NCBI GenBank assembly: GCA_949592205.1
Contig: CATIUR010000001.1
Span: 242,098,250-242,162,249 of the forward strand
Reading direction: 5' to 3'
Length of the DNA: 64,000 nt
Source of the DNA: Helichrysum umbraculigerum
Lineage: Eukaryota; Streptophyta; Magnoliopsida; Asterales; Asteraceae
Below are positions 13,268 through 26,639 of the stretch, piece by piece. Numbering within the stretch: position 1 is the stretch's first letter; each line of letters starts with the position of its first letter. The translations under genes were made by a program, and so were the position numbers. The notes under the pieces were generated by a model. The model worked only from the letters and a program-made list of their open reading frames with translations, did not search any database and had not been told where the DNA came from.

Positions 13268-13730
13268 TAATAGAGGAAGAAGCCAACATGAAAAATGGAG
13301 GTTTGCTTGAATTATTACAATATTGTTTATTGTGTATATATATTATCATAATAATTATTATTATTGTTGTTTATATATGTTATAATTATAATTATAATAA
13401 TTATAATTGTAAATAATTTTAATTATATATTACAATAAAATAGAAATAGAAATAATATTATTAAAATAGTTAATGAATTCATTTCAAAATGGAGATTAAT
13501 TAAATCCCGCGCCTCTCTCGTGTGAAATGAATTCGAATTCCGACAGTCACCGCCCCCAAAATTTCTCCATCTCTTTGAAATTTTCCTGTTTTTCAAAAAC
13601 CCTTCCAATTATGTTCATCATCTACAACCAAATACTCCACTCCACTACTCAATTCTAGTTTACAATTTCTTGAACGTTAAACACATCCACACAATTCTGC
13701 TAAAATTTCGCTACTTTTGTCTACATTATC

Positions 13731-16700
13731 ATGTCTTCTTTTAGTATTAAGAAGAATAGTAGTAGTAGTAGATCGGCTTCATCATCAGCATCAGGCGATC
13801 GATATAATATTAATCGATGTTCAGATCCATCGTCAATCACCAGCATCAATCAAACAACGAATCGACGGCAATCTCCATCATCAGCTGCTATAATTTCTAA
13901 ATCCAAATCCACCAAAAACAATCAAGGGAATTTGAGTGGTATGATTAAAAAGTTTATCATGGAGAAGAAGAAACAAAAACCAACTGTTGACCTTGTTATA
14001 GCTACAGATACGATTGTTGACGATTTCAGAAACAAGACTAGTAGTCGTACAACAAGAACAAATGGTGGTACTACTAGTAAATGTAATGGTAGTGGTTTTG
14101 GGGGTTTATTACATAACAAGCTTTTATTTGGGGGTAATAATAATGCTAAAGGGAAAAGCAGTAGCAATAGCAGTATTGAGAATAAGAATAAGAATAAGAA
14201 GGAGAAATTATTGTTAACGGAAGTAAATGCGAATACCCGGACTTTGGGGATGGTACTCAGAAGTGAAAGGGAGCTGTTAAGTCAAAATAAGGAACAAGAG
14301 ACCGAGATTAGCGATCTTAAGTTGATGCTTCATCACAAGAACATAGAGGTTCTTCAATCGTTTTCTTTTTACTGTAATTTCATTAATAAATGTGTTTCCT
14401 TTTTGAAGTCTTAATTTGGATATCACATACATTCTTTAGTATACTTGTATTTGAGCCCGTTCTCCGTTTTAGTTTATGTCACTTTATCTTCATCTATGTT
14501 AGTTGCTAGTACCAGAATATGCTTGTTTGTTTGCTTGGTTTTCGGATCAATATTTGAAATGTCGTGGCTGGGGTGAGGTGCCCCACTATTAAAACTCAAG
14601 GAAAAATAATATTACGAAACTTCAAATCACGAGAGAACAAAAGAAGAAAATTAGAAACATTGCAGATGTACAACTTGCATCAGCCATGGCGTAGTTTCTA
14701 CCACTAGCTTGGGCGGAGCTAGAAATTTTTCATGGAGGGCGATTAGATGATAAACATGTTTTTTATTTATTTTTATTTATGTCGCTTACCATTAGCCATA
14801 GAGTGGTAAATCAATCACACCTTATAATCCTTAGATACTACATGTCAATCAAATAGAAAAATCTATTCACTTATAAGAGCCGGGACCAAAAATTACTTGT
14901 TTTTTATATTTTTAGAAGGCAAGCACCCACACACAACTAGATCGAGACTTGAACTCACAACCTCATGGTTGGAAGGTCATCTTGATACCGCTAGGCCAAT
15001 AGCCCTTTGGTTTTATGATAATTGATCACTAACATATGTTCACCATACTCGCAGGCCATTATCATAAACTTCTTCAAGGCATATACGTAGTAGTATGTCG
15101 TATTTAACATCACCTAATTACTAAATATTTTTATTTCACAGCAAGTATGGCTTCTCAAAATTTAACTGCAACTAGCATATGCATACTAATGCATGAGGTG
15201 GAGCCCATAATTTAGATGTTTTGTATATGGTATACATGTAGTCTTAAATGGTTCCTATTAGACTTTTGATTATATTAGAACTCTCAGCTAATTATGATTT
15301 AATTACTTAACTAATTTATCTAGTTTCATTTTCATATTAATGTATCTCTTATAAATAGAGGTCTTAGACCTCACAATGAGCAGGAGCAATAATATAAGGT
15401 GTATGTCTAACGATATATGGTGCTTGTTTTCGCATGTTGATGTGGTACTTTTCAAGGAGATACAATTTAGCTACTGTGAATGATATTTAAGTAGTCATGT
15501 GTCTTGTTATGGTGCTTACCTGCTTATGAGATGGTTCAAGTGTGTGGTCTACTGATATTGAGTTGTGGAAGTTGGAAATATTGAAGGCACTAATGTGAAA
15601 TGATCTATCTTAACTCTCAATAGAACTAGTTGAGTAATCTTAGTGACCAGAAACTTCTCATCATGGAAAGTAACATGCCGTGCACCATACTTTATGGGTG
15701 GTTTTCCATTAAACTTCTGCAGATGTGTCACTCATCAGTAGTTAATGTCTTTCATTTGTTTTGTTACAAACTATGGAATCTGTAATCAAGAACTATTGCC
15801 AATAAATTTCCGATTTATAATCAAAGATCAATAAAGTCACTTTACTATTTGCTCTAAGAAGATTCAGTAAAATTACCTTCGTTCATCTGTATATTCTGTT
15901 ACAAAGCTCTCTTATTATAGACAACGTAGTATGTGAATCATAAGTCACAATTATTGTCAACTGCAGATTGATAAGCTGAAAGATTTGTGTTTGAAACAAA
16001 GGGAAGAGATAAAGGAGTTGAAGAGTGCCATTCTGTTTCCAGATGTTATGAATACACAATTCCAAGGACTTCTAGAGAAGCAGAATTCTGAACTTAAAGA
16101 GGCAAAACTAATCATCCCTACTTTACAGAGGCAGGTTACTTCTCTCACTGACCAACTTCAGTGCCTGGCTGAGGATCTTGCAGAGGTAGCTACCTAAATT
16201 TTTATCTTACTTTCACCTTCTTAATGCCATGTTCATTTATATCTGTATTAGTCTGTGGTTGTGTAGAACGCTGACAATTATATTTCTAAAAGATATACCA
16301 AGGTGTTTGGAACTGCTTAGTATTAAGTGCTTATCTGCTTGAAAAATAAGCATGTGCCAAGATGCTTTCTTTAAAGTGCTTATTCCTTATAAAATACAGT
16401 CAGCAGACAAGCAGCTTATAGAAGGGTGTTTGGATATGCTTATTTGCTGTCAAAATTAGCAAATAAACAGATAGGCGCCTGAAATACGCAATCCCAAACA
16501 CCCGTTTATTTGGTAGAATTCTTGTAGTTGCGTCCGTGAAATTATATTGAATGCATGCACATATTGTCCTTTTGGTCAAAGAACAACTGGTAGTATCTTA
16601 TTGGCATAGGGGGCACAATATAAATCTGGAGTTAGTACTTGGTATCTAGAACTTCAGTTGCCATGAAAATATATTTCAGACGTATCAGCATCTCTATTTA

Positions 16701-17269
16701 TGTGTTGGTGATAGGTGAAAGCCGACAAATATTCAGCTGTGGGATGCTATAATAGTCTTGTGAACTCTTCTGAAAGAACACCAACATATGAGCAAGAAGA
16801 AGCAACCAATTCTCTGGTAAGCATGTTCCAGAGTGATATATACAAATATTACATAGCATGTTCAAGTGATTGAAATTTTAACGATTCAGGAGTTCAGCTC
16901 TGGAGATCGTACCACTCCTGGAAGTCCAGATGACATGTTCTTAAATGATTTAAATCCTTGTTTAACACCTTATGCTAAGTCTAAGGTAAGCACCTTGAAC
17001 CAAATTTTTAGATCAAGACCTATCATTCTCTATTTGCATTCACCTAAAACATATGAACAATAATGCAGGAGTTTGAAGCCATGCAATACCATTCTCCGTC
17101 ATACAAGAATACAACAAGGTCTCGTGAGATTGACTTTGGCTTTCATGGTAAAAATCTATCAAAAAGTTCGACCGACCAACAATATGGCTACTCAGACAAT
17201 TCAGGCAAGATTTTTGGTCGCAGATCAGATGAAAACAAATGCACATATGGCAAGCATATGCACTACTAG
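13731..17269 (+). CDS. Plant coiled-coil protein, five exons, 411 aa
   Basis: I built this from five exons, all phase 0: 13731-14348, 15967-16185, 16715-16816, 16890-16985 and 17069-17269 (stop at 17267). Every intron is GT-AG; the exon 1 donor (GAG/GTTCTT) is the weakest. Residues 1-70 are rich in Ser and Asn. Residues about 185-280 form a heptad-like coiled coil, with a conserved-looking core containing LCLKQREEIK, SAILFPDV and PTLQRQVTSL. The C-terminal part contains TTPGSPDDMFL. It resembles plant proteins usually labelled 'myosin heavy chain-related' or uncharacterised. No enzyme motif, signal peptide or membrane segment is visible, so a scaffold or cytoskeletal role is only inference. 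Introns 1 and 2 hold a SINE and a MITE. The gene converges on the CASP-like gene. Confidence 0.82.
14880..15006 (-). mobile_element. tRNA-derived SINE in intron 1
   Basis: Read on the minus strand, the sequence has an A-box-like TGGCCTAGCGGT (14987-14998) and a B-box-like GAGTTCAAGTCTCG (14943-14956) about 30 bases downstream. The GGTTGTGAGTTC-type context is common in plant SINE heads. The 3' end is not resolved and may extend to about 14790. Confidence 0.65.
16302..16502. mobile_element. MITE in intron 2 (GGTGTTTGG ends)
   Basis: Ends GGTGTTTGG (16302) and CCAAACACC (16494-16502) are inverted. A further GGTGTTTGGATATGCTTA stretch lies inside. GGGTGTTTGG-ended MITEs are frequent in plant introns. 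The TSD was not resolved. Confidence 0.55.
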
Positions 17270-17588
17270 ACCTATTCAGGGACTAGTTTTCAGTGCAATC
17301 AAGCTCTCTTTCTATGGAATGTGAAATCGAAGGTCATCTCCTCATCATATTCTAAAAACTCACTCTTTTATGAGTGATGGTCAACTTCTGTCCCATCATA
17401 ATACTATAAATAAAACTTTTTTTTTCCTTAAAATGAATTACTGTCTTATGGGGTTGTAAAATCTTGTTACATAAGTAGTAGTACTATTCTCTGTATCTGT
17501 AAACTGGATAAATGAAATATTGGATGAAATCAAAAGGACATGGTTTTTCATTCTTTTCAAATATTGGAGAGTTTTGCCAAGTAAAGTC

Positions 17589-17692
17589 TTAGAGCATCTC
17601 CAATGATAGCTTTTTCAAAAGCTTTTTTAAAAGTTGATGATGTGTCTATGAAAAAAAGCTTTGTAAAGCTTTTTACATTGGGCATGCTCTAA
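17589..17692. mobile_element. Short MITE (TTAGAGCATCTCCAATG ends)
   Basis: TTAGAGCATCTCCAATG at 17589 is inverted as CATTGGGCATGCTCTAA ending at 17692, with a short AGCTTT-rich interior. The termini belong to the same general class as 12637-13267. It lies 320 bp past the stop of the coiled-coil gene. Confidence 0.6.
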
Positions 17693-17944
17693 GGTGACCT
17701 TTGACCGATGATCACTTTTGTGTTTTAAGTGGGGTGCCTATGGATGGAGTTCTCATCTTGTTTTCAAATGCTACCATAGGTAGTGTCAAGTTTTCATGGT
17801 GGTGTGGTGGTTCTCGTTCTCTCCATGATGTGCGTTCTTGCTCCCCATTATTTTATTTTTATTTTCATTTTTTGAGTGTGTGTAACTATGCAAGTAAATA
17901 AAATATGTGGGGATCAGTGGTTAGTGGTGGGTAAGCTATGATAG

Positions 17945-18200
17945 AGAGTGAAATTGGGTCAAGTAGTGGTGGGCGAGTTCTAGTAATGTGGTAGTGGCAC
18001 CCAGAACTCAGGTCTTGAGTGTTACTGTAGTAGCTACTCTAAACAACCCACTTAGTTTCAACTCAAAACCAAGAACAATGGAAACCAGTAACTTGAAAAC
18101 AATTGGGTCAAGTAGTGGTGGGCGAGTTCTAGTAACTTGAAACTGTTGTTTACATTGGCTCTGTGAAAACAAGTACTATGGAAACCAGAAACATCTCTAT
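17945..18200. repeat. Direct duplication between convergent genes
   Basis: A roughly 36-bp segment (TTGGGTCAAGTAGTGGTGGG and following GCGAGTTCTAGTAA) occurs at about 17955 and again at about 18104. A second pair (TATGGAAACCAG / AATGGAAACCAG) lies nearby. The arrangement suggests a local duplication in the convergent intergenic stretch. The rest of 17270-18323 shows no gene. Confidence 0.6.
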
Positions 18201-18323
18201 TATTTTCAAACCAAAATGCAAAAACTTCCAAACATATGACACACCCTAAAGGTTACAGCTAGTATGGTCACAAGCACCATCGCCTAAAAGCCAAAAGAAA
18301 AGGCTTATTTGTTGACGCCAGTT

Positions 18324-19827
18324 TCACCATCCCGTGCTTGTCTTGCTTCCCTTATTTCCACCATACAAACGAAAGAGGCTAAATGCTGATATACCGGAGA
18401 CAATCACCATGCTTGCACAAGCAATCACTGAACTAGCTATTCCTTCTCCAACTTGATTGCAGAATTTTCCATACATATCACATACTTTCATCCATTGCAG
18501 TTCCGGTTCTCCAAATTTGGCAAATACTGATGATTGAGCTGCAGCCCCTATCGCGGCCACAACCATGTAAGCTATAAGCTGCAAGTTTTACAATGTATCA
18601 AAGGAATTATATTTAGCCATGCGTATAGCTTAACTTGATTCGTCTCTAGAGAAGACGATTTTGTACAGTTAAGTAGAAAACAAAATCAAAGAGTGAAAAT
18701 GGTACATCCTAGGATATGGGTCATGGGTCATTCTCCTATACCCATATTAGTATACAAAGTATTGGGTTGTACTAGAATACAAAAACACTGTCTGAATTAT
18801 GCATTTAAGATGAATCCTTGGTCTAAGGGTAAAGTGACATGTGGACCAACGACACATCATTAGAGAAATAGATAGATGGTACAATAAATGATGACAATGA
18901 ATACAATAACAGAGTTAGGTATTTGGCACATGGAATATAATTTCAAATATGGAAATGAGTCAATGACTGATATCAAATAGACCGGGGATAGATTTCACTT
19001 TCGTCAACAATATATCTATTATATCCACTCTTTTGACGAATTTATCATATTTTTGCAGAGCTATAGTTGTATATGATGTTCTATCTTCATGTTATTTAAA
19101 CTTTTTTAGAGGATAGACGGTTGGACCACAATGTTGGGTGCAAACCCAATCCCGCATCAAAAACCGAAAGAAATAAACATATGCATACAAGCTCATGAAT
19201 CACCAATTCAATTCAGACTGCGATTTTATTTTGGACGTGTTGTTGGGTTAAAATTTGGTCGTACACACAAAGACCATATAAATGCATCATAAACCCATCA
19301 AATTAAACTATAAACAAGTTGAAAGTGCGAACCAAAGTATACCTGATCACCAGAGAAAATAAGCCATGCCAATGGTTTATTGAAGATAACATTGCCTCTA
19401 ACCATACTCACGACACACCTCAATACCTGTATCAGTGAATAAGCTGCAGCTATCCCATTTGCTACCACCAAAAACCTGCATTTTAAAAAAAAAAATGCAT
19501 TATAAATGGAGATCGATCAATCATTCGAAATCGAGAGATTTAATCGAAAGACGGAGTGAGTGAGTCATGAGTGAGTATGTAAATTACATACACAAGGGCT
19601 TTCATGTCTGTAAATTTGGCTTTCTTCTGAATGGTAAAGATTTCTTGAACTTGAGTATCAGTAGCCACAAGAAGAGCTGCAACCAGACCCAAACAACAGA
19701 TCAAACTCCTCAATATTAACTCTGCAACTTTCACCCTCCGATCAACAACAACTTTAACTTCCATCTTATTATTCATACTATACACCCCTGCTCCTGGACT
19801 CACATCCACACCTAAATAACTACTCAT
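18324..19827 (-). CDS. CASP-like membrane protein, three exons, 207 aa
   Basis: Exons on the minus strand: 19827-19592, 19475-19343 and 18578-18324, spliced GT-AG (donor GTATGT at 19591; acceptor CAG before 19475; donor GTATAC at 19342; acceptor CAG before 18578). The start is the ATG at 19825-19827, giving MSSYLGVD; there is no ATG further upstream in frame. Four hydrophobic segments are visible: ICCLGLVAALLVATDT, the VFLVVANGIAAAYSL region, LIAYMVVAAIGAAA, and SSVIACASMVIVSGISAFSL. LIQVLRCVVSMVRG and MKVCDMYGKFCNQVGEGIAS match the CASP-like (CASPL, UPF0497/DUF588) family, probably the CASPL2 group. CASP proteins scaffold cell-wall-modifying domains in the plasma membrane; the role of this member is unknown. 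Confidence 0.88.
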
Positions 19828-19878
19828 TTCCAATTCCAATCCTACTACTAACTACTGATTATGTTATATATTCTACTT

Positions 19879-19887
19879 TTATTTATA
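19879..19887 (-). promoter_or_regulatory. Probable TATA box of the CASP-like gene
   Basis: TATAAATAA on the minus strand lies 52-60 bases upstream of the ATG, a suitable place for a short leader. Confidence 0.45.
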
Positions 19888-20150
19888 ATTAATTAATATA
19901 TACACAATTAAGCTAGGATATATAGTGGAGAAGAAGAAGGCCAGAAAAGCATACTGAAAGTAATGATTATATATATAAGAAAAATCTCACATTTTGACAC
20001 CCGAAAGTTCCACCCCATACCATCTTGTAAATAGCCAACCCACCTACTACCATTAATAACGTCTATTTATTTACATGTTTCTACTTGTCACTCTAACATT
20101 TATGTAGATTTTTTAAATATTTGCCACATTACATCTATATGACATCAACC

Positions 20151-20802
20151 TGTTAGAATATAGCAAATAACTATAACAAATTGTCATACAATTGCGGAAG
20201 CGAATAAGCACGTATTTATAATTAGTTAAGATAGAAAACATGTACCTTTTAGCTAGCTCCAAATAATCGTTTAGTAAAACGAATAGGTTTCACAAATGGT
20301 AAAACCCTCTAGGGTTGCACGCACACCACCTTCACTACACGATGACGATGCTAGTCGAATTACACTTTAATAAACTAAAAATCTCTTTTGCTTTTTTTTT
20401 TTTCTTTAATTGAAAAAGTCAAACCAAAACCAAAGTTATGGTTTTGTTTTGGCGACGGCTCACAAAAAGGGAGAGATTAGAAGAGTTTAATTGTTAGGGT
20501 ATTGTGTCTGTATTTAGGATACAAATAACCCTAACTTAGGCTTTGTATTTATAGGTTTTAATTAGGTTATTGAGTTGTATATAGATACCTAAAAACCGGC
20601 TCATATAAAACCCAACCCAATTCAAAACCCAATACAAGTTTCACTCACTTAACATATAAGTCCCTAAAGTTTAGTTTATATTAAATGTGCATAATAATTA
20701 ATACATTATTAATTAATTAATCGTGTCTAAATGATTAAGTGCGCGCCCCCATAGGCTCATTAATTTTCGGACATGCTTAAGTCGTGTACATATATACCAA
20801 CA
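20151..20802 (-). repeat. 3' LTR of copia element 20151-27626
   Basis: It runs from TGTTAGAATA to ACCAACA and nearly matches 26977-27626. Confidence 0.95.
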
Positions 20803-20815
20803 GCTCCCACTTGGA
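20803..20815 (-). other. Polypurine tract
   Basis: On the minus strand a CCAAGTGGGAGC run directly abuts the 3' LTR. Confidence 0.8.
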
Positions 20816-21970
20816 CATGTCTTAAGCAATAACATTGGTTAGCGTCTAGCAACACTCCAATGTTCCCAGAAATTTCTGAGTTTTGTTTCATAAAGTCTCA
20901 GATAATGATTTCATCATTTACAATCCCTTTGTTTCAGATACTAATGTTAATCATGAGTATGGATCAATGTCATTTCATGATTTAACTGTTCTATTTCTCA
21001 TTTCGTGTAATTAATCAAGATTACAAAATGAATCGAGACACATCTAGATTTCATTTTGGTATGGCCATACACACATCTGATTAATACCTAATGAGTGGCC
21101 TAGAAGTATCATTCTTCAATAATATATTGAAGGAACAAATTCTATATTGACTGCACGTGTCAGTCATGCATTTCACTACACTGCTGAAAATAGTCCTGTG
21201 TAACTACCATTTACGAATAGTTAGAACTATATCAAGAAAATGCGATCCATACACGCTGAACCTACTTGCATCTCAAGTCTAAGGATTCAGTAAATAATCA
21301 TTTTCGAATATTCCTTAATGACGACGATCCATAAAGTAATAATTCGATAAATTGGGGAATCCGATATGCATCTGTATGAATATCATGTGAGTTTAGTGAG
21401 ACCCTTTCTGACCAATCACTCAGATATGTCTTAGTTCGACTATATTCCCATATAGTCAATCGACATTGGATAGTTTAGAATAATAATAAATTATTCAAGG
21501 ATTTAAACATGCAAATATAGGATACAATTAATTATCAACTGAAAACAAACATACCAAGTACTTTAATTCATTTATTGGATAGTAATTGTTTAACATCCTT
21601 TATCCAAATACTAAAACACAGATTTACATGAGATAACTAGCCATACGAAGTCCTATGCCCTTGGCATGTTGACTAAGCTTTCCCTTAGGTAAAGCTTTCG
21701 TAAACGGACCAGCTAGATTACTATATGTGTGAACTTTGAGTAGATTTGATGTCACTTATTTCGATCTGCTCTCGAATATAGTGATATCTTCTAGGATAAT
21801 GTCTAGCCCCACTTTGAACTCCAGGTTCATCAGCAATTAAAAATGCTCTTGAGCTATTGCAGTATAACTATATAGGGGTTTTTATTTGTGGGTACACGAG
21901 AAGCCCAGAAATAAATTTTATAATCCAGACAGCTTCCATCTCAGCTTCCGAAGGTGCTATGTACTCTGAT

Positions 21971-24148
21971 TCAGTTGCAGACATGGCAGTTGTGGATTGC
22001 TTCATAAGGAACCCTTTCCACTTCATCTCCATTCAAGATGAAGACATATCCTGTCTGAGATTTCATATCATCTCTATCGGTCTGAAATCCAGCATCACTG
22101 TAACCAGTCACTTTGAGCTCAGCTTCAGGATTTCCACCACAAACAAGGAACATATCTCTAGTAGCTCTCAGGTACTTGAGAATATTTTTCACAGCAGTCC
22201 AGTGACTTTCACCCGGATTCTGTTGAAAACGGCTGGCTATGTTCTATACGAACGCCACATCAGGTCTAGTGCATCTAACCGCATACATAATAGATCCAAC
22301 AGCCGAAGCATAAGGAACCCTTTGCATACGCTCCACCTCAACAGGTGTAGAAGCACACTATTTGCTATTTAAGTCAAGTCTTTCTAACATTGGTACATTT
22401 CCACATTTAGAATTCTTCATCTTAAATCTCTTTAAGATCTTATCAATATAAGCACTTTGACTTAGTTTAATTAACCGCTTAGTTCTATCTCTATAGATCT
22501 TGATTCCAAGTATGAATGTTGATTCTCCAAGTCTTTCATAGCGAAACACTTTCCAAGGTAGGATTTTACATCTTGTAACTTTGGAATGTGATTTTCTTAT
22601 GATCAATATGTCCACAACATATAAGACAAGGAATTAACATTACTCCCACTAGCTTTTTGATATACACATGGCTTATCAGGGTTTTGAGTAAATTCAAACC
22701 TTTTGATTTCCTCATCGAACCTCTTATTCCAGCTCCTTGATGCTTGCTTAAGTCCATAAATGGACCTTTGAAGCTTGCATACTTTGCTGAAATGTTTTGG
22801 ATCAATAAAACCTTCAGGTTGATCCATATAGACCTCTTCGTCTAGATAACCATTTAAGAAGGCAGTCTTGACATCCATTTGCCAAATCTCATAGTCATAG
22901 TACGCTGCTATGGCTAAGAGAATCCTAATAGCCCTAATGTCCACTACATGAGATAAGGTTTCATCATAGTCAACTCCGTAGATTTGAGTATCTTCGCTAC
23001 AAGACGAGCTATAAGTGTGTACATTCTCATCCACATTCGTAGCTTCAAGCCATTTTTCAGATTCTGATATGATAATGCAACTTTGAAATTAGGAGGTTCA
23101 TTAAGATCCTATATCATGTGTTCCTCAGAATCTACATTTAGACACAACTTCTCTGGAACACGTATTGTCCTTGCGGACCTACGAATTGGAACAACATCGA
23201 CTTGAGGTTCAACACTTTGAATACTTTCCCCCCCAAGTTGATGTTCGCTAGTGCTTATAGAATGTGATGCATCTTTCTCTTGATTCTTATCAAGTTCTAC
23301 TATCCTCCCACTGTTTTCTTGAGCTATAAGATTCTTTTCAAAGAACTCAGCATATCTAGCAACTTTAACAGTATTTGTAGAAGGATTGTAGAAGTAGTAA
23401 CCCATTGTTTCCTTCGGGTATCCTACAAAAATGCACTTAATAGATCTTTGCTCGAGTTTGTCAGGCGTATCCCGCTTCACAAACGCCTCACATCCCCAGA
23501 CCTTTAAGTAAGACAAATTAGGGACTTTTCCATGCCACAATTCATGTGGTGTCTTATCAACCTTCTTGGTTGGAACCATATTCAAAATACGTACAACAGA
23601 TTCAAGAGCATAATCCCAAAATGAAAATGGGAGAGTTGTAAGGTTCATCATGGATCTCATCATGGATCTCACCATGTCTAACAGGGTTCGATGCCTCCTC
23701 TCCGACACTCCATTATGTTGTGGTGTGTATGGAGGAGTAAGTTGTTGGACAATCCACACGCTTTCAGATAATCCTTAATCTCTTGGCTTAAGTATTCACC
23801 ACCTTTATCCGAATGAAGGATCTTGATGGTCTTACCGAGTTGATTTTCTACTTCACTCTTAAACACTTTAAATGTTTCAAAGACTTCATGTTTATGTTTA
23901 AGCAAGTAAACATAACCATAATGACTGAAATCATCAGTAAAAGTGATGAAGTAGCTAGCACCTTGTCTTGACACTTGTCTAAATGGACCACAAACATCCA
24001 TATGTATGATTCCAAGTAGATCTTTAGCCCTTTGCGTTTGATGCGAAAAGGGTTTCTTTGTCATCTGACCACAAACACAAGATACGCATTTATCAAAAGA
24101 TCCATCATCATTTGATTTTAAAAGCCCTTCACTTTGAAGCCTTTTCAA
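21971..24148 (-). pseudogene. Copia pol remnant: integrase, RT, RNase H
   Basis: On the minus strand from right to left: integrase (24148-23109), with CVSCVCG zinc-binding remnants, a DVCGPF core start and HSDKGGEY; then the linker; RT (23034-22358), with DVKTAFLNG, IYGLKQASR and ILGIKIYRD; and RNase H beginning at 22192 with TGYSDAG. Integrase changes frame near 23700-23760. RT is shifted near 22603 and 22566, and the YVDD region is destroyed. RNase H stops early. No functional protein can result. Confidence 0.88.
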
Positions 24149-24604
24149 TACGTTTCTTGCCTATGTTTGCAAGACGATAGTGCCAAAGATAGGTAGAGTC
24201 CAAATTATATTTGGCTCTTTTATTGCTAACAGAATACATAGAATTAACTTTTGAAACATGATCATGCATCTCAATTTAAAAAAATACTATCACAAGTAAT
24301 AGCATTAAAATAATGAACATCATTTTAAGAAATTGAAATACCATAATCATTGTAAAACATTGATAAATCCGTTATCTTTCAAAAGTAAAACTGAAACACC
24401 ACCTTTAGTAATAGCAGGTGCATAATGACAATTGTCTAATACAATGACTAAGCCCGAAGGCAAAAATTAAGTCAAAACTTCCAATGGCATTACTGCTTCA
24501 CGTACACCATTGTACAAGTAGAATGCCCCATGTTTCAGTTTCTTCTTTCCTCTAATTCATTATAGGGTATTACATATGTGAGTACCACAACAAGTGTCAT
24601 ATAC

Positions 24605-25229
24605 CTAGGAATTTGATTTAGAAAAAGAATATAATTCTATCGTGAAGATACTTGAAGGTCCGGTCGAGCCGGCTAGCTTCTTCTTCTTATTCATCAACTC
24701 AGCAAGATAGGCTGGACAATTCCTTTTCCAGTGTCCCATAGTGGTAACACGCCTCATCATTAGCCGGATGCTCTTTCTTTGCTGTAGGGGTTTGCTTAGG
24801 ATTAGGGACAAAAGCACCTTGCTTTCCCATAGCCTTTCCCCTAGTTTGCGGTTTCTTATCTTTCTGGATCTTTTCACTTCTAATCGCAAGGATTTATGGA
24901 GTAGCCGATTTCAGCTCTGTAATCATATTAAGTGGAATATGATTTTCATATTGGTTTTGAAGTTCGGGAGTCATGCTGCCGAGCATCAAACAAACAACTT
25001 CATTATGATGATCATAAAGAGCATTCCATACTACTAATTCCTCAACAGGACCAATAGCAGTATTAGGAACAAGTCCTATCGACTATTCAATGACTTTGTT
25101 TTTTCTTTCAACACGAAGGACAATCCTTAGTTGATGAAACCAATCATTGAAATTACCTCCAGAAAGTTTTTCTCTTTCTAGCATTTACTTGAAAGCCGAA
25201 TTATTCAAGTTCGGTGCAGGATTTTCCAT
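24605..25229 (-). pseudogene. Copia gag remnant
   Basis: An ATG at 25227-25229 (minus) starts MENPAPNLNNSAFK, followed by an in-frame stop and then gag-like sequence with GNFNDWFHQLRIVLR. A partly decayed zinc-knuckle zone with GHWKRNCPAYL lies near 24735. Several stops are present. This gag belongs to the UBN2 type of copia capsid proteins, inferred from the WFHQLR-like motif. Confidence 0.75.
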
Positions 25230-25804
25230 CTACAACTAGATAAAAGTTCGAATTTAGTATTTTCGATAATACATCCTTATATAATAATTAATTTACCCAA
25301 GTTTAACCAAGTAAACTATTAATTTTCTAAAAGGCTAGGATCCTATTGACATAACACCATTACATCAGTTGATCTGCTAGTAATGATGTTACTCAAAAGG
25401 TAAGTGACGATCAATAATTGCATTACTAGTGCAATTCCTAAATATTATGGGACTTACAAATAATACTTTATGAAGCAAGCATAAGTAAATTTGTAAACAT
25501 GTTTCATCCCATCTTTTGCCACGGGCTTAAGGATCTCACCTCTTAACTCGTTTTAAGTCGTCCAATTAAGAACAGTAAATAGTCCACCACCGTCTCACGA
25601 TGAGTGGTAATTTACCTTGGGATTGCAATTTACCTACGTCTCACGCAGAGTAAAAAGCAACTGCAAGTGTTCTTACGATTGGATGGCAATGACTTAAGTT
25701 TTAGGGTAACGCAATTTGATGTGTTATCAAATATGTATGAATATGCATGCACCATATTCATATCATAGGTTTTAATAAAAAAATATTTTATCTTACATCA
25801 ACAT

Positions 25805-25985
25805 AAAGAGCTCGGTAGCTCCATTTGAACGCACAAAGAACCGCAGAAGTAAGGCTAGCACAAGGCTGATTAAGTAACCCACTTTCTTTAAGGAGACAGA
25901 GCCTCCAGACTTATAGCTCTCTTATAGTTTGTTCAAATGGGTGAGCCGATGTTTCTTTAGCGACGAAAGATACCAATTTTATTAA
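25805..25985 (-). repeat. Copia leader segment shared with the left copia element
   Basis: GGTAGCTCCATT, CTCTCTTATAGTTTGTTC and GGGTGAGCCGATG match 2945-3115 in the same order. Confidence 0.7.
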
Positions 25986-26639
25986 ATGAATTTGTAATCA
26001 ATTAGATATTTTACGACGCGGGAGCAAATTACGGTATGTGAGCCCAACCCTTATGCGTCATAAATATGTAATATTACAAACCCTAAATCAAATTTCATAG
26101 TCATTTAGTCAAGTTTAATTTTATTTTCTAAAAATAATTTTTGCGTCACAAGTCAACAATTGGCAAATAATTAAACTAAACTAATCGACTAGCTTAAGGG
26201 GCATTGATCCTATGGCCACTATGTTTTAGTATGTATACTATAAACTACTAAAACAATTAAACAATCAACAATTAATTTTCATACAACTTTTGGTGGGTGG
26301 AACCCTAAAGCAATGCAAACTAGGGACATGTAATCCTTGTCAATTAAACAGTTTAAACAAGTAGCACTTAATTACACTAATCAATTTTTAAGCATGCCAT
26401 CTCAATTAACAATTAATTCTAACTAGCATATCAATATATCAAAGTGATATCCATGACAAATTATGCATGAATTTCATGGATACCCTTTATTTTGCTAATT
26501 AAAAGTACACTTATAATAACAAACAATTTACGTTAACTATGTTATTATTCTTGTTTAAATATTAAATTTGTAATAGGGTTTTAAATATTAATAAACATGA
26601 CCTTACTGTTTAATAATTAAAAAAAAATGGTCGTTTATT

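Noticed and set aside
21857..22372. 171-aa plus-strand ORF
   Set aside because: It is antisense to the copia RNase H remnant, whose motifs are on the minus strand.
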